Virus record (IMG/VR): IMGVR_UViG_3300032173_000021
Location: 1-33,709 of that record
Length of the DNA stretch: 33,709 nt
Direction: 5' to 3' (one strand)
Source: a virus
Shown: positions 1-6,998 of the stretch, piece by piece
Layout: the number at the start of each line of letters is the position of its first letter
Position numbering within the stretch: the first letter of the stretch is position 1
The notes under the pieces: model-generated
The model's database searches: none
What the model saw: the letters and a program-made list of their open reading frames with translations, nothing else
Told to the model about the DNA's origin: nothing
Program-made: the position numbers and the translations under genes

Positions 1-268
1 TAACCTGAGCGGGCACGACCGCCTGCCAGTATGTTGAGGAGGTGTCGCTGCTGCCGGAGCCGTAGCCGGAGCCGTAGCCGGAGCCGTCGCCGTAGCCGGA
101 GCCGGAGCCGTCGCCGTAGCCGGAGCCGGAGCCGAAGCCGTCGCCGTCGCCGGAGCCGTAGCCGTCGCCGGAGCCGCCGCCGTAGCCGCCGCCGTAGCCG
201 GAGCCGTAGCCGAAGCCGTCGCCGGGGCCGGAGCCGCCGCCGTAGCCGGGGCCGTAGCCTATGTCCAC
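1..268 (-). CDS. Gly-X dipeptide-repeat protein, partial (runs off left edge)
   Basis: The minus strand is open from a GTG at 268 to the window edge, giving about 89 codons. After a three-residue start it encodes about 34 consecutive Gly-X dipeptides, where X is Tyr, Ser, Asp, Gly, Phe or Pro, followed by a non-repetitive Ser/Thr-containing stretch that continues out of the window. Every Gly codon is GGC and nearly every X codon ends in C, so the DNA is a GGCNNC hexamer array. A GGAG lies 8 bases before the GTG, and the start overlaps the end of the preceding gene by 10 bases, as expected for translational coupling. I do not recognise the family. Such composition suggests a flexible or fibrous segment, but that is inference. 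The opposite strand would encode Arg-Ser repeats and lacks phage-like context. Confidence 0.55.
   Translation of the reverse strand, partial: MDIGYGPGYGGGSGPGDGFGYGSGYGGGYGGGSGDGYGSGDGDGFGSGSGYGDGSGSGYGDGSGYGSGYGSGSSDTSSTYWQAVVPAQV
53..259. repeat. Hexanucleotide tandem repeat, GGCNNC on the minus strand
   Basis: About 34 imperfect copies of a 6-base unit lie in tandem. On the minus strand each is GGC plus a variable codon ending in C (TAC, TCC, GAC, TTC, GGC, CCC). Two longer sub-patterns, Gly-Tyr-Gly-Ser and Gly-Ser-Gly-Asp, recur. Copy number in such an array can change by slippage, and read assembly here is error-prone. Confidence 0.9.
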
Positions 269-591
269 GGCCCTTTCTCCCAGCGTTGTACCGCTTCTCG
301 TGTCATTTCCATCAATGCATCAACATTGTTAACGGTCAGCGAGGGAACCGCTGGGCCAATCTTTGAACCTGCGAGTGGGCCGGTCGCGGCTAATCCCAAC
401 ACACCCTTCACGGTTTCAGGCCAAAACACGCACATTCGCGCATTCTTGAGCGTCATTGTCTCCTCCAGCTTCGCCTGCTGCACGTAGCCGAAGAATACGC
501 CACGATGCGATGTCGTGATTACTACTGGTGTCATGTTTTCCACATCCGCCTCCCTTTCTGCTTGCTTCACCTTTCGCTGTTCAGAACTCAT
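259..591 (-). CDS. DUF6948-like small phage protein
   Basis: This 110-residue protein has a charged N-terminus (residues 1-20) followed by a compact domain. It contains VVITTSHRGVFFGYV near residues 23-37, a TLKNARM motif and the pattern TGPLAGSKIGPA. These match my memory of small phage proteins placed in DUF6948, whose function is not known. The ATG at 591 overlaps the stop of a small upstream frame (ATGA), and a GAGGAGGGG run just before it is a strong ribosome binding site. Its end overlaps the GTG of the Gly-X gene. The family name is from memory and not checked. Confidence 0.75.
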   Translation of the reverse strand: MSSEQRKVKQAEREADVENMTPVVITTSHRGVFFGYVQQAKLEETMTLKNARMCVFWPETVKGVLGLAATGPLAGSKIGPAVPSLTVNNVDALMEMTREAVQRWEKGPWT

Positions 592-712
592 TTCCCCTCC
601 TCTTCTCGAACGTGGGCGAGCCGGACCGTCACGCGGGCATCACGGTGCGAAATGCGATAGCCCGGAAGCTTGTCGACGCGCGAGTGGTCGTGGCCTTCGT
701 ATCGGATTTCAC
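588..712 (-). pseudogene. Small gene after dnaB, frame broken by one base near its start
   Basis: A GTG at 712 overlaps the DnaB stop as GTGA and is preceded by GGAGG, but its frame closes after 27 codons. The frame shifted by one reads RYEGHDHSRVDKLPGYRISH and onward through VTVRLAHV to a TGA at 588-590 that overlaps the ATG of the next gene (ATGA). The distance from GTG to that TGA is 125 bases, one short of a multiple of three. One extra A in the AAA right after the GTG would give a single 41-residue protein with proper junctions at both ends. Either this sequence lost a base or the gene is damaged. The product is not recognised. Confidence 0.5.
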
Positions 713-2097
713 GATTCCTCCGATGACAGTAAGTCCCCTTGGCGCTTTGAGCGCCTAGGATTTTTCGGCTCTGCCTCGTTCGGCGGGAACTCCTCTGGTG
801 CTTCCTCGAACTGAAGCATATCCAAATTAAACTTTGCCTTCATGTGCCCGATCTGGCCGTGGCGGAATTTCAGCACGTAGATGTCGGCATCGCACTCGGT
901 CCCCGCTTTGAGAGACTGCACAAATTCCCGATGAACGAAAATGATGATCGTGGAGTGCTTGCTCTTGGCGCCGCTTCCGTAGATCGAGTCCAGCGTCGGT
1001 CGCTTCAGGGCTTGCTCGTTCGGCGCCTTGCGGAGTTGCGAAACCATAATTACCGGGCACCGCAACTCAATGGCCAAGGACTTGGCCCCGATGATGAGGT
1101 TCCTCTGCTGTTCGAGTTCATCCTTCCCTGGTGCCACCACGAGCTCGTCGTAGTCGATCATCACGAAGCCGATTGTTCCGTGCTGGCGTTTGTATCGGCG
1201 CGCGGCTATGCGGATCTGCGAAAGGGACAGTTCACCATCCAAGATCCGGCACTCTGAGCACATCTTTACCGCAGCATCCGTCAACGCACGCCAATCCTCA
1301 GTGCTCAGCTTTTCTGGCCGGCGTAGCTTCCAGTGCGGGACTGCTGCTTGCGTTGCCAGTGGTCTTCCCGCTACTTCCGTGTCAAACATTTCGGCAGAGC
1401 AGTAGAGACCGTGAAGCCCATCGCGGCATCCTCTTCCGCGGTGTTGCTCAGCAAAGATCGACTTTCCGACACCGGACCGGGCCGTGAGAGTCATTACCTC
1501 TCCCGCGCGCACGCCCCCTGTAATTTTGTCGAGTGCAGCCACCCCAGAGAATAGCCGTGGACCCGTGGGGGATTCCAGTTCGCGCAGCAGATTTGTCGCT
1601 GCGTCCCTGTAGCTTTTTAGTTCTCCCTTCGCCGTTGCTGCCTCAAGAGCCAGTCGGATGATCCCGTCTGCTGCAACGTCCAGCAATCCCTCAGCTTCTT
1701 CTCCAGATTCCAACGCACGCTGCTGAATGCTCTGAGACCAGTACGCCAGCTTGCGTAGGAGTGACTTCTCTTTGACGATCTTGGCGTAGAATTCCACGTT
1801 CGTTACGCGCGGCACGCCATCAACCAACTGAGCTAGGTACGCTGCTCCCCCAGCGCCCTCTAATTCCCCCCGCCTACGAAGTTCTTCCATCAGCGTGACG
1901 GTATCCACCGCCTGCCTCTGATCGTGCATTTCGCAAACGCGCTCAAAGATTCGTCGGTGCTGGTCAACGAAAAAGTCCTCGGCATCCACGCGCTGTTTGG
2001 CTTCGTCGATGTATCGGTTGTCGAGCAGGATCGCCCCGAGTACGCTGCGCTCAGCTTCAACGTTGGCTGGCAACGATTTTCCCAAGGTGTCCATCAC
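709..2097 (-). CDS. dnaB: DnaB-type replicative DNA helicase
   Basis: This 462-residue protein has the family layout: an N-terminal DnaB domain (about 8-110) and a RecA-like ATPase domain (about 180-430). It would unwind the phage DNA at the fork as a ring hexamer. Walker A is ARSGVGKS (206-213), the SLEM-like motif is SAEM (234-237), Walker B is VMIDYDE (312-318), and an HRE and a FRHG motif fit the usual C-terminal ATPase elements. Residues about 218-231 do not fit the family, whereas the +1 frame there does (see findings). It starts GTGATG; the GTG (2097) or the ATG (2094) could serve, and the upstream stop overlaps both. The charged tail after 435 is not conserved in the family. Confidence 0.92.
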   Translation of the reverse strand: MMDTLGKSLPANVEAERSVLGAILLDNRYIDEAKQRVDAEDFFVDQHRRIFERVCEMHDQRQAVDTVTLMEELRRRGELEGAGGAAYLAQLVDGVPRVTNVEFYAKIVKEKSLLRKLAYWSQSIQQRALESGEEAEGLLDVAADGIIRLALEAATAKGELKSYRDAATNLLRELESPTGPRLFSGVAALDKITGGVRAGEVMTLTARSGVGKSIFAEQHRGRGCRDGLHGLYCSAEMFDTEVAGRPLATQAAVPHWKLRRPEKLSTEDWRALTDAAVKMCSECRILDGELSLSQIRIAARRYKRQHGTIGFVMIDYDELVVAPGKDELEQQRNLIIGAKSLAIELRCPVIMVSQLRKAPNEQALKRPTLDSIYGSGAKSKHSTIIIFVHREFVQSLKAGTECDADIYVLKFRHGQIGHMKAKFNLDMLQFEEAPEEFPPNEAEPKNPRRSKRQGDLLSSEES

Positions 2098-2903
2098 TCA
2101 GGTATGTCCAGTTCGCGCACGCCTTCTTCCACTTGGTCAGCACCCATCTCTTGCGCCTGCTTCTTTCCCTCACAAATCTCCGCCCCTTCGGTGAACAGGA
2201 AATCCTTGGGGGCAAATTGATTGCTTTTCAGCCTGTCCGATCCGCCGCGTCCAGAGGCCCACTCGTCCAGAGCGGCCAGCACCACCGGCTCACCGAATCG
2301 CTCACAGAGTTTTCCGTAGCCTTCTACCAACCGCTTCTGGCGTCCTGGGTGTCTGCCAGCCACGGCATAGTACCTAGTGGCGAAAATCTTGTAACTCCCG
2401 GGTTCGTTCTGTCCGACCGTTTCACTTTCGGGACGCTCCCCCTCTTCTGTTCTTTTCTTATCTGTATCTGTACTAGTAAAGAAGAGAGGCTTCTTGGGAA
2501 TGGGTGGGGATTGTTCCGTGATGTTTCCGTGATCGTTCTTTTTCAAGCAACCCCTTTTACCGCATCTCTCAACAAGCGCCCTTAGTAAGCTAACCTTTGC
2601 CTTTTCAACGTATTGGTACTCATACCACTTAGGGAACCAAATGATAGTTTCTCCGCGTATTTTACAAGAACGGATAGTCTCAGTGTGGACAACCTCCTGC
2701 CTCCACTTTTCCAGATCGCTGGGCTTTACATCGTTGTCGTATGGGAAAATGGTCGCCTTAAGCCATGCGCCTGATCCTTTGAGGTATCCTTCGTCGTCTG
2801 CGTTAGAAATCATGCCAAGTACGAATAGCCGCTTCTCCCGAGAGAGGCGACTGATTGGCTCTGAGGTCCAGAAGTTCGGATCAATCGTTCGTTTACGTGC
2901 CAT
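2094..2903 (-). CDS. Replication initiator or helicase-loader-like protein
   Basis: This 269-residue protein begins MARKRTIDPNFW, followed by a short helical domain with LSREKRLFVLGM and SNADDEGYLKG. That N-terminus is typical of phage replisome organiser (DnaD/O-like) winged-helix proteins. The middle (about 130-165) is a low-complexity charged and Ser/Thr linker. The C-terminal part (about 170-250), with YYAVAGRHPGRQKRLVEGYG, is helical and could contact the helicase. The ATG at 2903 was chosen over an in-frame start 20 codons upstream because GAGGAG lies 6 bases before it and the upstream part overlaps another small frame. It lies directly upstream of dnaB with overlapping stop and start, which supports the role. 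Confidence 0.75.
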   Translation of the reverse strand: MARKRTIDPNFWTSEPISRLSREKRLFVLGMISNADDEGYLKGSGAWLKATIFPYDNDVKPSDLEKWRQEVVHTETIRSCKIRGETIIWFPKWYEYQYVEKAKVSLLRALVERCGKRGCLKKNDHGNITEQSPPIPKKPLFFTSTDTDKKRTEEGERPESETVGQNEPGSYKIFATRYYAVAGRHPGRQKRLVEGYGKLCERFGEPVVLAALDEWASGRGGSDRLKSNQFAPKDFLFTEGAEICEGKKQAQEMGADQVEEGVRELDIPE

Positions 2904-3042
2904 TGGTTGCTCCTCGGTAGAATCCACCAAGATGCTTGGGCGGCTCACATCGGCAGACGGCACCGCACTTCCTCACGAAGCAACCCATGAGGTATTTCTG
3001 AAGCCATCGCGGAAGAGTCCTTGCGCGTTCCCGAACTGGCAT
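2893..3042 (-). CDS. Small Cys-containing protein (49 aa)
   Basis: The ATG at 3042 directly abuts the TAG of the zinc-ribbon gene. AGGAG within the end of that gene gives a binding site about 7 bases upstream. The product is basic, with cysteines clustered in CFVRKCGAVCRCEPPKH, and it could bind a metal. It ends by overlapping the first codons of the initiator-like gene by 11 bases. The tight spacing on both sides is the main support. I do not recognise a family, and chance is possible at this length. Confidence 0.45.
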   Translation of the reverse strand: MPVRERARTLPRWLQKYLMGCFVRKCGAVCRCEPPKHLGGFYRGATNGT

Positions 3043-3225
3043 CTAGTCTCTCCTGTGACGGACCTGGCTCTGCTCCCGCTGTTCCCGCTGTTCCCGCTTC
3101 TTCTGGCGACATCCCTTGCATCGCTTCGGCTGGTCTAGGTTTTTGCGACCGTAGAAGTCCTGCTCGTCCGCTGTGAAGATGAACAGATTCCCGCAGTCAA
3201 CACATTCCAAGTCGAGGTCACGCAC
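3043..3225 (-). CDS. Zinc-ribbon protein (zf-trcl type)
   Basis: This 60-residue protein has the probable zinc-ribbon layout: CVDCG at 8-12, the conserved FIFTADEQDFYGRK stretch, and CKGC at 36-39, giving four zinc-binding Cys. The family's role is unclear; it often sits in small nucleic-acid-associated proteins. A tail of Arg-Glu-Gln repeats comes from a 9-base tandem repeat at about 3073-3100. The start is GTG at 3225 with AGGAG 7 bases upstream. That binding site lies inside the end of the truncated methyltransferase frame, so the gene was read through or joined to it at some time. Confidence 0.8.
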   Translation of the reverse strand: MRDLDLECVDCGNLFIFTADEQDFYGRKNLDQPKRCKGCRQKKREQREQREQSQVRHRRD

Positions 3226-3228
3226 AGT

Positions 3229-3387
3229 CTAACTCCTTTGAACATAGAGTTTCAACTTTGGCCAGTGACTAGCCAGCACCGCCCTGCAAAATGCTTCCTT
3301 CTCTACCGCCCAGATCGTTTCGATCCCCGCCCGCTCGAACCCCAAATCAAACCCGCCGATCCCCGCGAACAGGCTTCCGTGTCTCAA
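3229..3387 (-). pseudogene. Truncated C5-cytosine DNA methyltransferase, N-terminal fragment
   Basis: A 52-codon frame begins at a TTG (3387) preceded by GAGG at 5 bases. It reads [20 protein letters not shown] if TTG starts it, then [24 protein letters not shown] is motif I (S-adenosylmethionine binding) of C5-cytosine methyltransferases, and the VEKEAFC segment fits motif II. The frame then stops at TAG after a few non-matching residues. Motif IV with the catalytic Pro-Cys, the target recognition region and motifs VIII-X are absent, and I could not find them in other frames nearby. As it stands it cannot methylate DNA. It is either a decayed gene or a recombination joint. Confidence 0.7.
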
Positions 3388-3394
3388 CGCTTCC

Positions 3395-3877
3395 TCAACA
3401 TCTCCCGCACCAGGGAACCTTGACGAGTTTATCGTTCACCATGCGCTCGATCAGCAGCAGCGGGCGGCGCCGCACCCCGCAGCCAAAACACCGCGCGCCG
3501 GTCCAGACCCGCGCATCGATGCGACAGTTGATTCCACGTTTCAGTTCGAGTCGCACCTCGCGTTCGACCGGAGTGAGCGGCCGCTTCTGGCCCTGGTAGT
3601 AACCAAAGCGATTCGACGCGTAGAGCTTCGTTCCGCATCCGCAGAGACAGAAACGGGGTCGCGGCCGCGCGGCGCGGTAGGCCGCGCGCTGGCGCGCGCG
3701 TTCCGCACGGAGAAAGTCGGGGCTCAGGCGCAGGCGACGCATGCGCAGACGGTCGTAGCGTCGTTTCCAGCCGGGCAGCTTCCAGCAGCCCGGGAATGGC
3801 CGCGGGAGCCCGGCGACATGGATCCGGTAGACTGCTGGACGTCCTGTGGTGCAGCGCCGGAATCCGCGCGCGCTCAT
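3395..3877 (-). CDS. Putative zinc-finger protein (160 aa)
   Basis: The protein is strongly basic, with an Arg-rich N-terminal half (residues 1-75). A CLCGCG cluster follows at about 77-82, with [16 protein letters not shown] after it, a pattern seen in small phage zinc-binding proteins near HNH-type genes. The C-terminal part has CFGC (130-133) and CGRC (157-160), which could form a zinc ribbon. No HNH catalytic histidines are visible. The ATG at 3877 has GGGAGG 6 bases upstream and is the first gene after the 38-base element and a leader stem-loop. It may bind DNA or RNA, but the exact function is unknown. Confidence 0.65.
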   Translation of the reverse strand: MSARGFRRCTTGRPAVYRIHVAGLPRPFPGCWKLPGWKRRYDRLRMRRLRLSPDFLRAERARQRAAYRAARPRPRFCLCGCGTKLYASNRFGYYQGQKRPLTPVEREVRLELKRGINCRIDARVWTGARCFGCGVRRRPLLLIERMVNDKLVKVPWCGRC

Positions 3878-3894
3878 TTCGAACCTCCCTGCAG

Positions 3895-3916
3895 GGGCGA
3901 ATCTTTAGGTTCGCCC
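3895..3916 (-). promoter_or_regulatory. Stem-loop in the 5' leader of the 3877 gene
   Basis: GGGCGAA and TTCGCCC form a perfect 7-base stem around an 8-base loop. It lies between the 38-base element and the GGGAGG ribosome binding site. There is no T-run, so it is not a typical terminator. It may stabilise the message or affect translation. Confidence 0.45.
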
Positions 3917-3921
3917 GGGCG

Positions 3922-3959
3922 ATTCTAAATCCGCAATCGAACAAATCCTAGAGTGAAAG
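3922..3959 (-). promoter_or_regulatory. 38-base repeated element, copy 1 (candidate promoter)
   Basis: This element is identical over 38 bases to positions 25160-25197. Read on the minus strand it starts CTTTCACTCTAGG and ends GCGGATTTAGAAT. TAGAAT resembles a -10 box, with no obvious -35 at 17 bases. It fills the gap between two genes and faces the 3877 gene. Confidence 0.6.
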
Positions 3960-3960
3960 A

Positions 3961-5448
3961 TCATGACTCGCTCTCTCCAGGCTCGCGCCCAAACAGCGAC
4001 GACTCTTCCCTCCCTGAACCAAGAGCTTCTTGGGCAGAGGGGATCTTAGCCTTCGGCGGTGCCATCGGGCGCTCTACCTTTGCCGGCGCTCTGTCAGAGT
4101 CCACCTGTATCGCCGGGATTCCGTCGTCCTCCCACAACGCTTTTCCGCACTTCGTTATCCGCACGAGCTGGTGGAACTCTCCGCCCTGCTTCCCAGGTTT
4201 CGGGTTGTACTGAAATTCGCACTCCAGACCAACTGAGCCGTCGAGCAAAGCAAACAGGTTCACAGTCTGTCCCTCGATGCGCTTGCCGGTCTTCGGATCA
4301 TGAATGAGCGGAATCGAATAGTTGTTGTAGGTCCACAACCACCGAACATGCCCTTCCACCCTGACCTTGCGGTAGGGAGAGCCGTTGCTGGCCGTTCCGG
4401 GTTCGACAAGTTGGAGTTTCCCGCGCACCTTGAGCGGAGTCCCCTCGTCTTGGCTCTCCGATGTCTGATTACCGGACTTCGTTTCCGCCGTTGTGACGGC
4501 TTGCGGCTCGGGTGCGACACCGTTTTTCTTTTTGTCGGATTTGCGCTTCGGTTCCTTCGGCGGTGCTACGGGTCGATCTTCTTCTCCAGGGTAGAACTCT
4601 GGCTGCATTTCCTTCGCGCGCTCTGGTTCGTCAGGTTCGATATACTCCACCTTCGTCCCTGTGCCGAGAGCCTTGCGGCTGGCATCGAAAGCCAGTGCCG
4701 GCGCCGTAGCGTCTGCCACCAGTGCCCGAACGTTCGTCCCCGGAATCTCAAGCGAGACGGCAAAGATAGTCGTGGTGTGCTTCTTCCCATCCTTGCCCGC
4801 GTAACTCGTCTTCTCTGGTCGCACCACAAGCTGCGCTCGAATTCCCGCCAGCCGACCGAAAAGGTTCTGCAACTGAATCAAGGAAGAGTGAATCTGGCGG
4901 ATTGACCGATACCCTGTGGTGTCGAACTTCCACACGCCGCCGAGTTTGGGCACCTCAGCCAGCATGAAGTGGAGAACGCCGTTCGGCTTGCACGGCTTTC
5001 CTGGCCCAAGGTCGGGGCATCCTTCCCCGCACGGCTCCCAAGGTTCGCCCTCTGGGTGCGCCTGCGTCCTGCGAATGGCCACAAGGCCGTTTCCATGGCA
5101 GACGCACTCTGTAGCGCGCCACCAGGCCATCTCCGTGCGAAACACAACGTCTGGGTCGTCGTCCAGCAGTACGATCCAGACCGCTCGGCACTTGTCGGTG
5201 TAAAACTTGGTCAACTCCTGGTCGCATTCCCACTCGTGCGTCTGCTCGTTCTTCTTGCGGAACAGGAAGTGGTCCGACTTCGACGGTGCTGTGGTTTTCC
5301 CAGTGCCGCCACACTTCTTGCACGTCGGCCCTTGGTGGCCTTTGCAGGGGCGGGATACGACCTCCCCAATGGCGAGTTTGCCCACAATCGCAAGGCGCTG
5401 AATCGGCGCTTGGGTTTCCTTGTCGTGCGTGATCCCGTAAATGCTCAT
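3961..5448 (-). CDS. Gp3-like protein (recombination directionality factor-like)
   Basis: This 495-residue protein has an N-terminal two-thirds resembling phage proteins grouped with the phiC31 gp3 directionality factor. Support comes from the start MSIYGITHDKE, a treble-clef-like C-x7-C-x2-C-GGTGK cluster (35-50), and the pattern FMLAEVPKLGGVWKFDTTGY followed by a hydrophobic beta stretch. Residues about 290-340 are a charged linker; a C-terminal domain (about 345-460) is beta-rich. gp3-type factors switch serine integrases to excision, but many relatives occur in phages with no known integrase and are unexplained. Start: the ATG at 5448 follows GGGGGGAACT; a TTG 11 codons upstream is less likely. 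No integrase is in the window, so a real directionality role is unproven. Confidence 0.6.
   Translation of the reverse strand: MSIYGITHDKETQAPIQRLAIVGKLAIGEVVSRPCKGHQGPTCKKCGGTGKTTAPSKSDHFLFRKKNEQTHEWECDQELTKFYTDKCRAVWIVLLDDDPDVVFRTEMAWWRATECVCHGNGLVAIRRTQAHPEGEPWEPCGEGCPDLGPGKPCKPNGVLHFMLAEVPKLGGVWKFDTTGYRSIRQIHSSLIQLQNLFGRLAGIRAQLVVRPEKTSYAGKDGKKHTTTIFAVSLEIPGTNVRALVADATAPALAFDASRKALGTGTKVEYIEPDEPERAKEMQPEFYPGEEDRPVAPPKEPKRKSDKKKNGVAPEPQAVTTAETKSGNQTSESQDEGTPLKVRGKLQLVEPGTASNGSPYRKVRVEGHVRWLWTYNNYSIPLIHDPKTGKRIEGQTVNLFALLDGSVGLECEFQYNPKPGKQGGEFHQLVRITKCGKALWEDDGIPAIQVDSDRAPAKVERPMAPPKAKIPSAQEALGSGREESSLFGREPGESES
4463..4477. repeat. 15-base palindrome copy (13/15), GTCTGATTACCGGAC
   Basis: It lies inside the Gp3-like gene, in the low-complexity linker. 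It differs from the consensus GTCCGATTATCGGAC at two positions. Confidence 0.6.
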
Positions 5449-5497
5449 AGTTCCCCCCAGTGAATCCACTCCCAGTACCAACGATTCCGACTCATGG

Positions 5498-5725
5498 CTA
5501 CTCCTTCTCTTCTTCCTTCCTGTGGGACTCGAACTGGCCCTTCACCCAGGCAGCAAAGAACTTGCCGACCGATTCCGCCTCCAGCATCGCAGCGTGGACT
5601 TCGGGGGGAACCTTCTGGTAGACGTGAACGGCACCGTTGGCGAACTCGATGTGGAGTTCTTTCAGTGCAGCATCATAGCCAACTGATGTTAGAAAGCTGG
5701 ATGTGACAGGCGTGCGTTCCATCAC
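5498..5725 (-). CDS. KTSC-domain protein
   Basis: This 75-residue protein matches the KTSC pattern: TSSFLTSVGYD near the start, a beta-hairpin LHIEFANGAVHVYQKVPPEV, and a C-terminal helix with ESVGKFF. KTSC domains are small and common in phages and bacteria near nucleic-acid enzymes. A lysyl-tRNA synthetase link named the family, but the function is not established. It begins GTGATG overlapping the stop of the previous gene. GAGG lies 7 bases before the GTG, which favours the GTG at 5725 over the ATG at 5722. It ends just before the Gp3-like gene. Confidence 0.85.
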   Translation of the reverse strand: MMERTPVTSSFLTSVGYDAALKELHIEFANGAVHVYQKVPPEVHAAMLEAESVGKFFAAWVKGQFESHRKEEEKE

Positions 5726-6429
5726 CGCACCGCCTCACTCTTTTCCTGGTACACGCGGACGCCTGGGAGTTTGAGTAGCGCCTTCTGCGCACGCGCCATT
5801 GCATTCAAGGCCGATCCGTCGAGCTTCAACAGCCCGAGCAACTCCGGTGTCTTGGCGATGTGCTTGACCAAGAGCAGGAAGTTCTTGCTCTCTGGCGTCA
5901 TTAGCGCGGCTTTCCAGGTCGTGCGGATCGAGACTCCTTCGGTCTTGACCACCGTGGGTGCCGCGGCTGGCGGTGGCGCGATGCTGGGCGACTCCACGAT
6001 GGCATCCACATCCTCCGGTGCCGCGCCCGATTGCTCCGCTGCGGTAGCCTCTTGGAGCTTGCGCTCTTCTTCCTGTTTCCGGGCTTCTTCATCCAGCCGG
6101 CGTTGCTCTTCCCTGCGCTTCTGCTCCTGGACGGTGAAGTAGGTGATGCGCTTGGCTTCGAGCAATTTGTCGGCCTCGTCCAGTGGAGCAACAAGGGACT
6201 TCTCTGCGTCCACGATAGCCTGCCACGCTTCCTTGGCCTTTTTCTTCAGTGGTTCGTGGTACTCGGTGATGCTGTTCCGCCAAGGCTTGACCACTTCCCG
6301 GCGAATGCGGCCGGCCTCATCGTAGGTCGGTTGGTCCACGATCTGAAACGTCTTGGCCTGGTCCAGCAGCACCATAGCCTTGTCCTTGAATTCCCGCTCC
6401 TTCACGGCGAGTGCGGTATCCTCGGGCAT
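5722..6429 (-). CDS. Coiled-coil phage protein next to the nuclease gene
   Basis: This 235-residue protein has a long helical, charged region (about 60-130) with EEQRRLDEEARKQEEERK, then a Pro/Ala linker (about 140-165). A C-terminal domain follows with IRTTWKAALM and ALNAMARAQKALLKLPGVRV. That C-terminal signature recurs in uncharacterised phage proteins beside exonuclease and recombination genes. The ATG at 6429 has GGAGGAACGA directly upstream and was preferred to an ATG 15 codons earlier that overlaps the neighbour. A role in recombination or DNA end handling is suggested only by position between the nuclease and the KTSC gene. Confidence 0.7.
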   Translation of the reverse strand: MPEDTALAVKEREFKDKAMVLLDQAKTFQIVDQPTYDEAGRIRREVVKPWRNSITEYHEPLKKKAKEAWQAIVDAEKSLVAPLDEADKLLEAKRITYFTVQEQKRREEQRRLDEEARKQEEERKLQEATAAEQSGAAPEDVDAIVESPSIAPPPAAAPTVVKTEGVSIRTTWKAALMTPESKNFLLLVKHIAKTPELLGLLKLDGSALNAMARAQKALLKLPGVRVYQEKSEAVR

Positions 6430-6446
6430 TCGTTCCTCCAGAGAAT

Positions 6447-6998
6447 TTACTTGGTTCTTTCCAGTCGTTTGCACACACGAAGCGCAGCCAGAAAATCATG
6501 GCAGTCTTCGCGGTAATCCTCAGTCTTGAACCACTTGATCTTGTACGTCCCATCGGGCATGAGTCCCACGCCAACCCGGTCGAAGATGGCTGCTGGGTCC
6601 AGCGCGAATCCGTAGGCCGCAAGCTGTAGCGCCACTTCGTCCACCACAAGACCAGTCTCACTCGACTTCCAATCGACCAGGGTGCGGCGAATGCCGCGGA
6701 CGCGGCCTTCCAGATCAAGCGTGCCCTGATAGCCGTAGACAGGATTTGACACATGGCACTCGACGAGCTCCACCTTGAATTCCGTGTCCCGTAGGAATTT
6801 CTGGGCCGCCCGAACGTAGCCGACTTCCTCTTCGTCCACGCTTTTCCAGTCCAGGTCGTTGTCGGCAAGGAAGGAGATTGCTCGATGTATCCTAGACCCT
6901 CTTTCTTTAGCTTGCTCAGATGCCCACCTGAAATCGTAGAGTCCGAGCGTGGAGAGAACGGCGGTCACATGGGGAAGGTTGCTGTTGGCTTCAGGCAC
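6447..6998 (-). CDS. PD-(D/E)XK family nuclease (RecB/Cas4-like exonuclease)
   Basis: This 183-residue protein has the core of a PD-(D/E)XK exonuclease: E80 in VECHV, D95 in GYQGTLDLEG, the D109-W-K111 motif in LVDWKSS, and Q125 in QLAAYGFAL. These are the metal- and DNA-binding positions of this fold. The length is typical of a stand-alone phage exonuclease domain. It would degrade or process DNA ends for recombination or replication. The start is GTG at 6998 with CGGAG 6 bases upstream. It belongs to the early unit that begins with the XRE regulator. Confidence 0.85.
   Translation of the reverse strand: MPEANSNLPHVTAVLSTLGLYDFRWASEQAKERGSRIHRAISFLADNDLDWKSVDEEEVGYVRAAQKFLRDTEFKVELVECHVSNPVYGYQGTLDLEGRVRGIRRTLVDWKSSETGLVVDEVALQLAAYGFALDPAAIFDRVGVGLMPDGTYKIKWFKTEDYREDCHDFLAALRVCKRLERTK

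Noticed and set aside
31-366. Plus-strand frame of 111 codons with Arg-Ser repeats
   Set aside because: It mirrors the Gly-X array on the minus strand, ends inside the DUF6948-like gene, and no other gene is on the plus strand.
3922-3959. T7-type promoter inside the 38-base element (TTCACTCTAGGA resembles CTCACTATAGGG)
   Set aside because: The conserved part lies mostly downstream of the presumed start, the upstream bases differ between copies, and no single-subunit RNA polymerase is visible.
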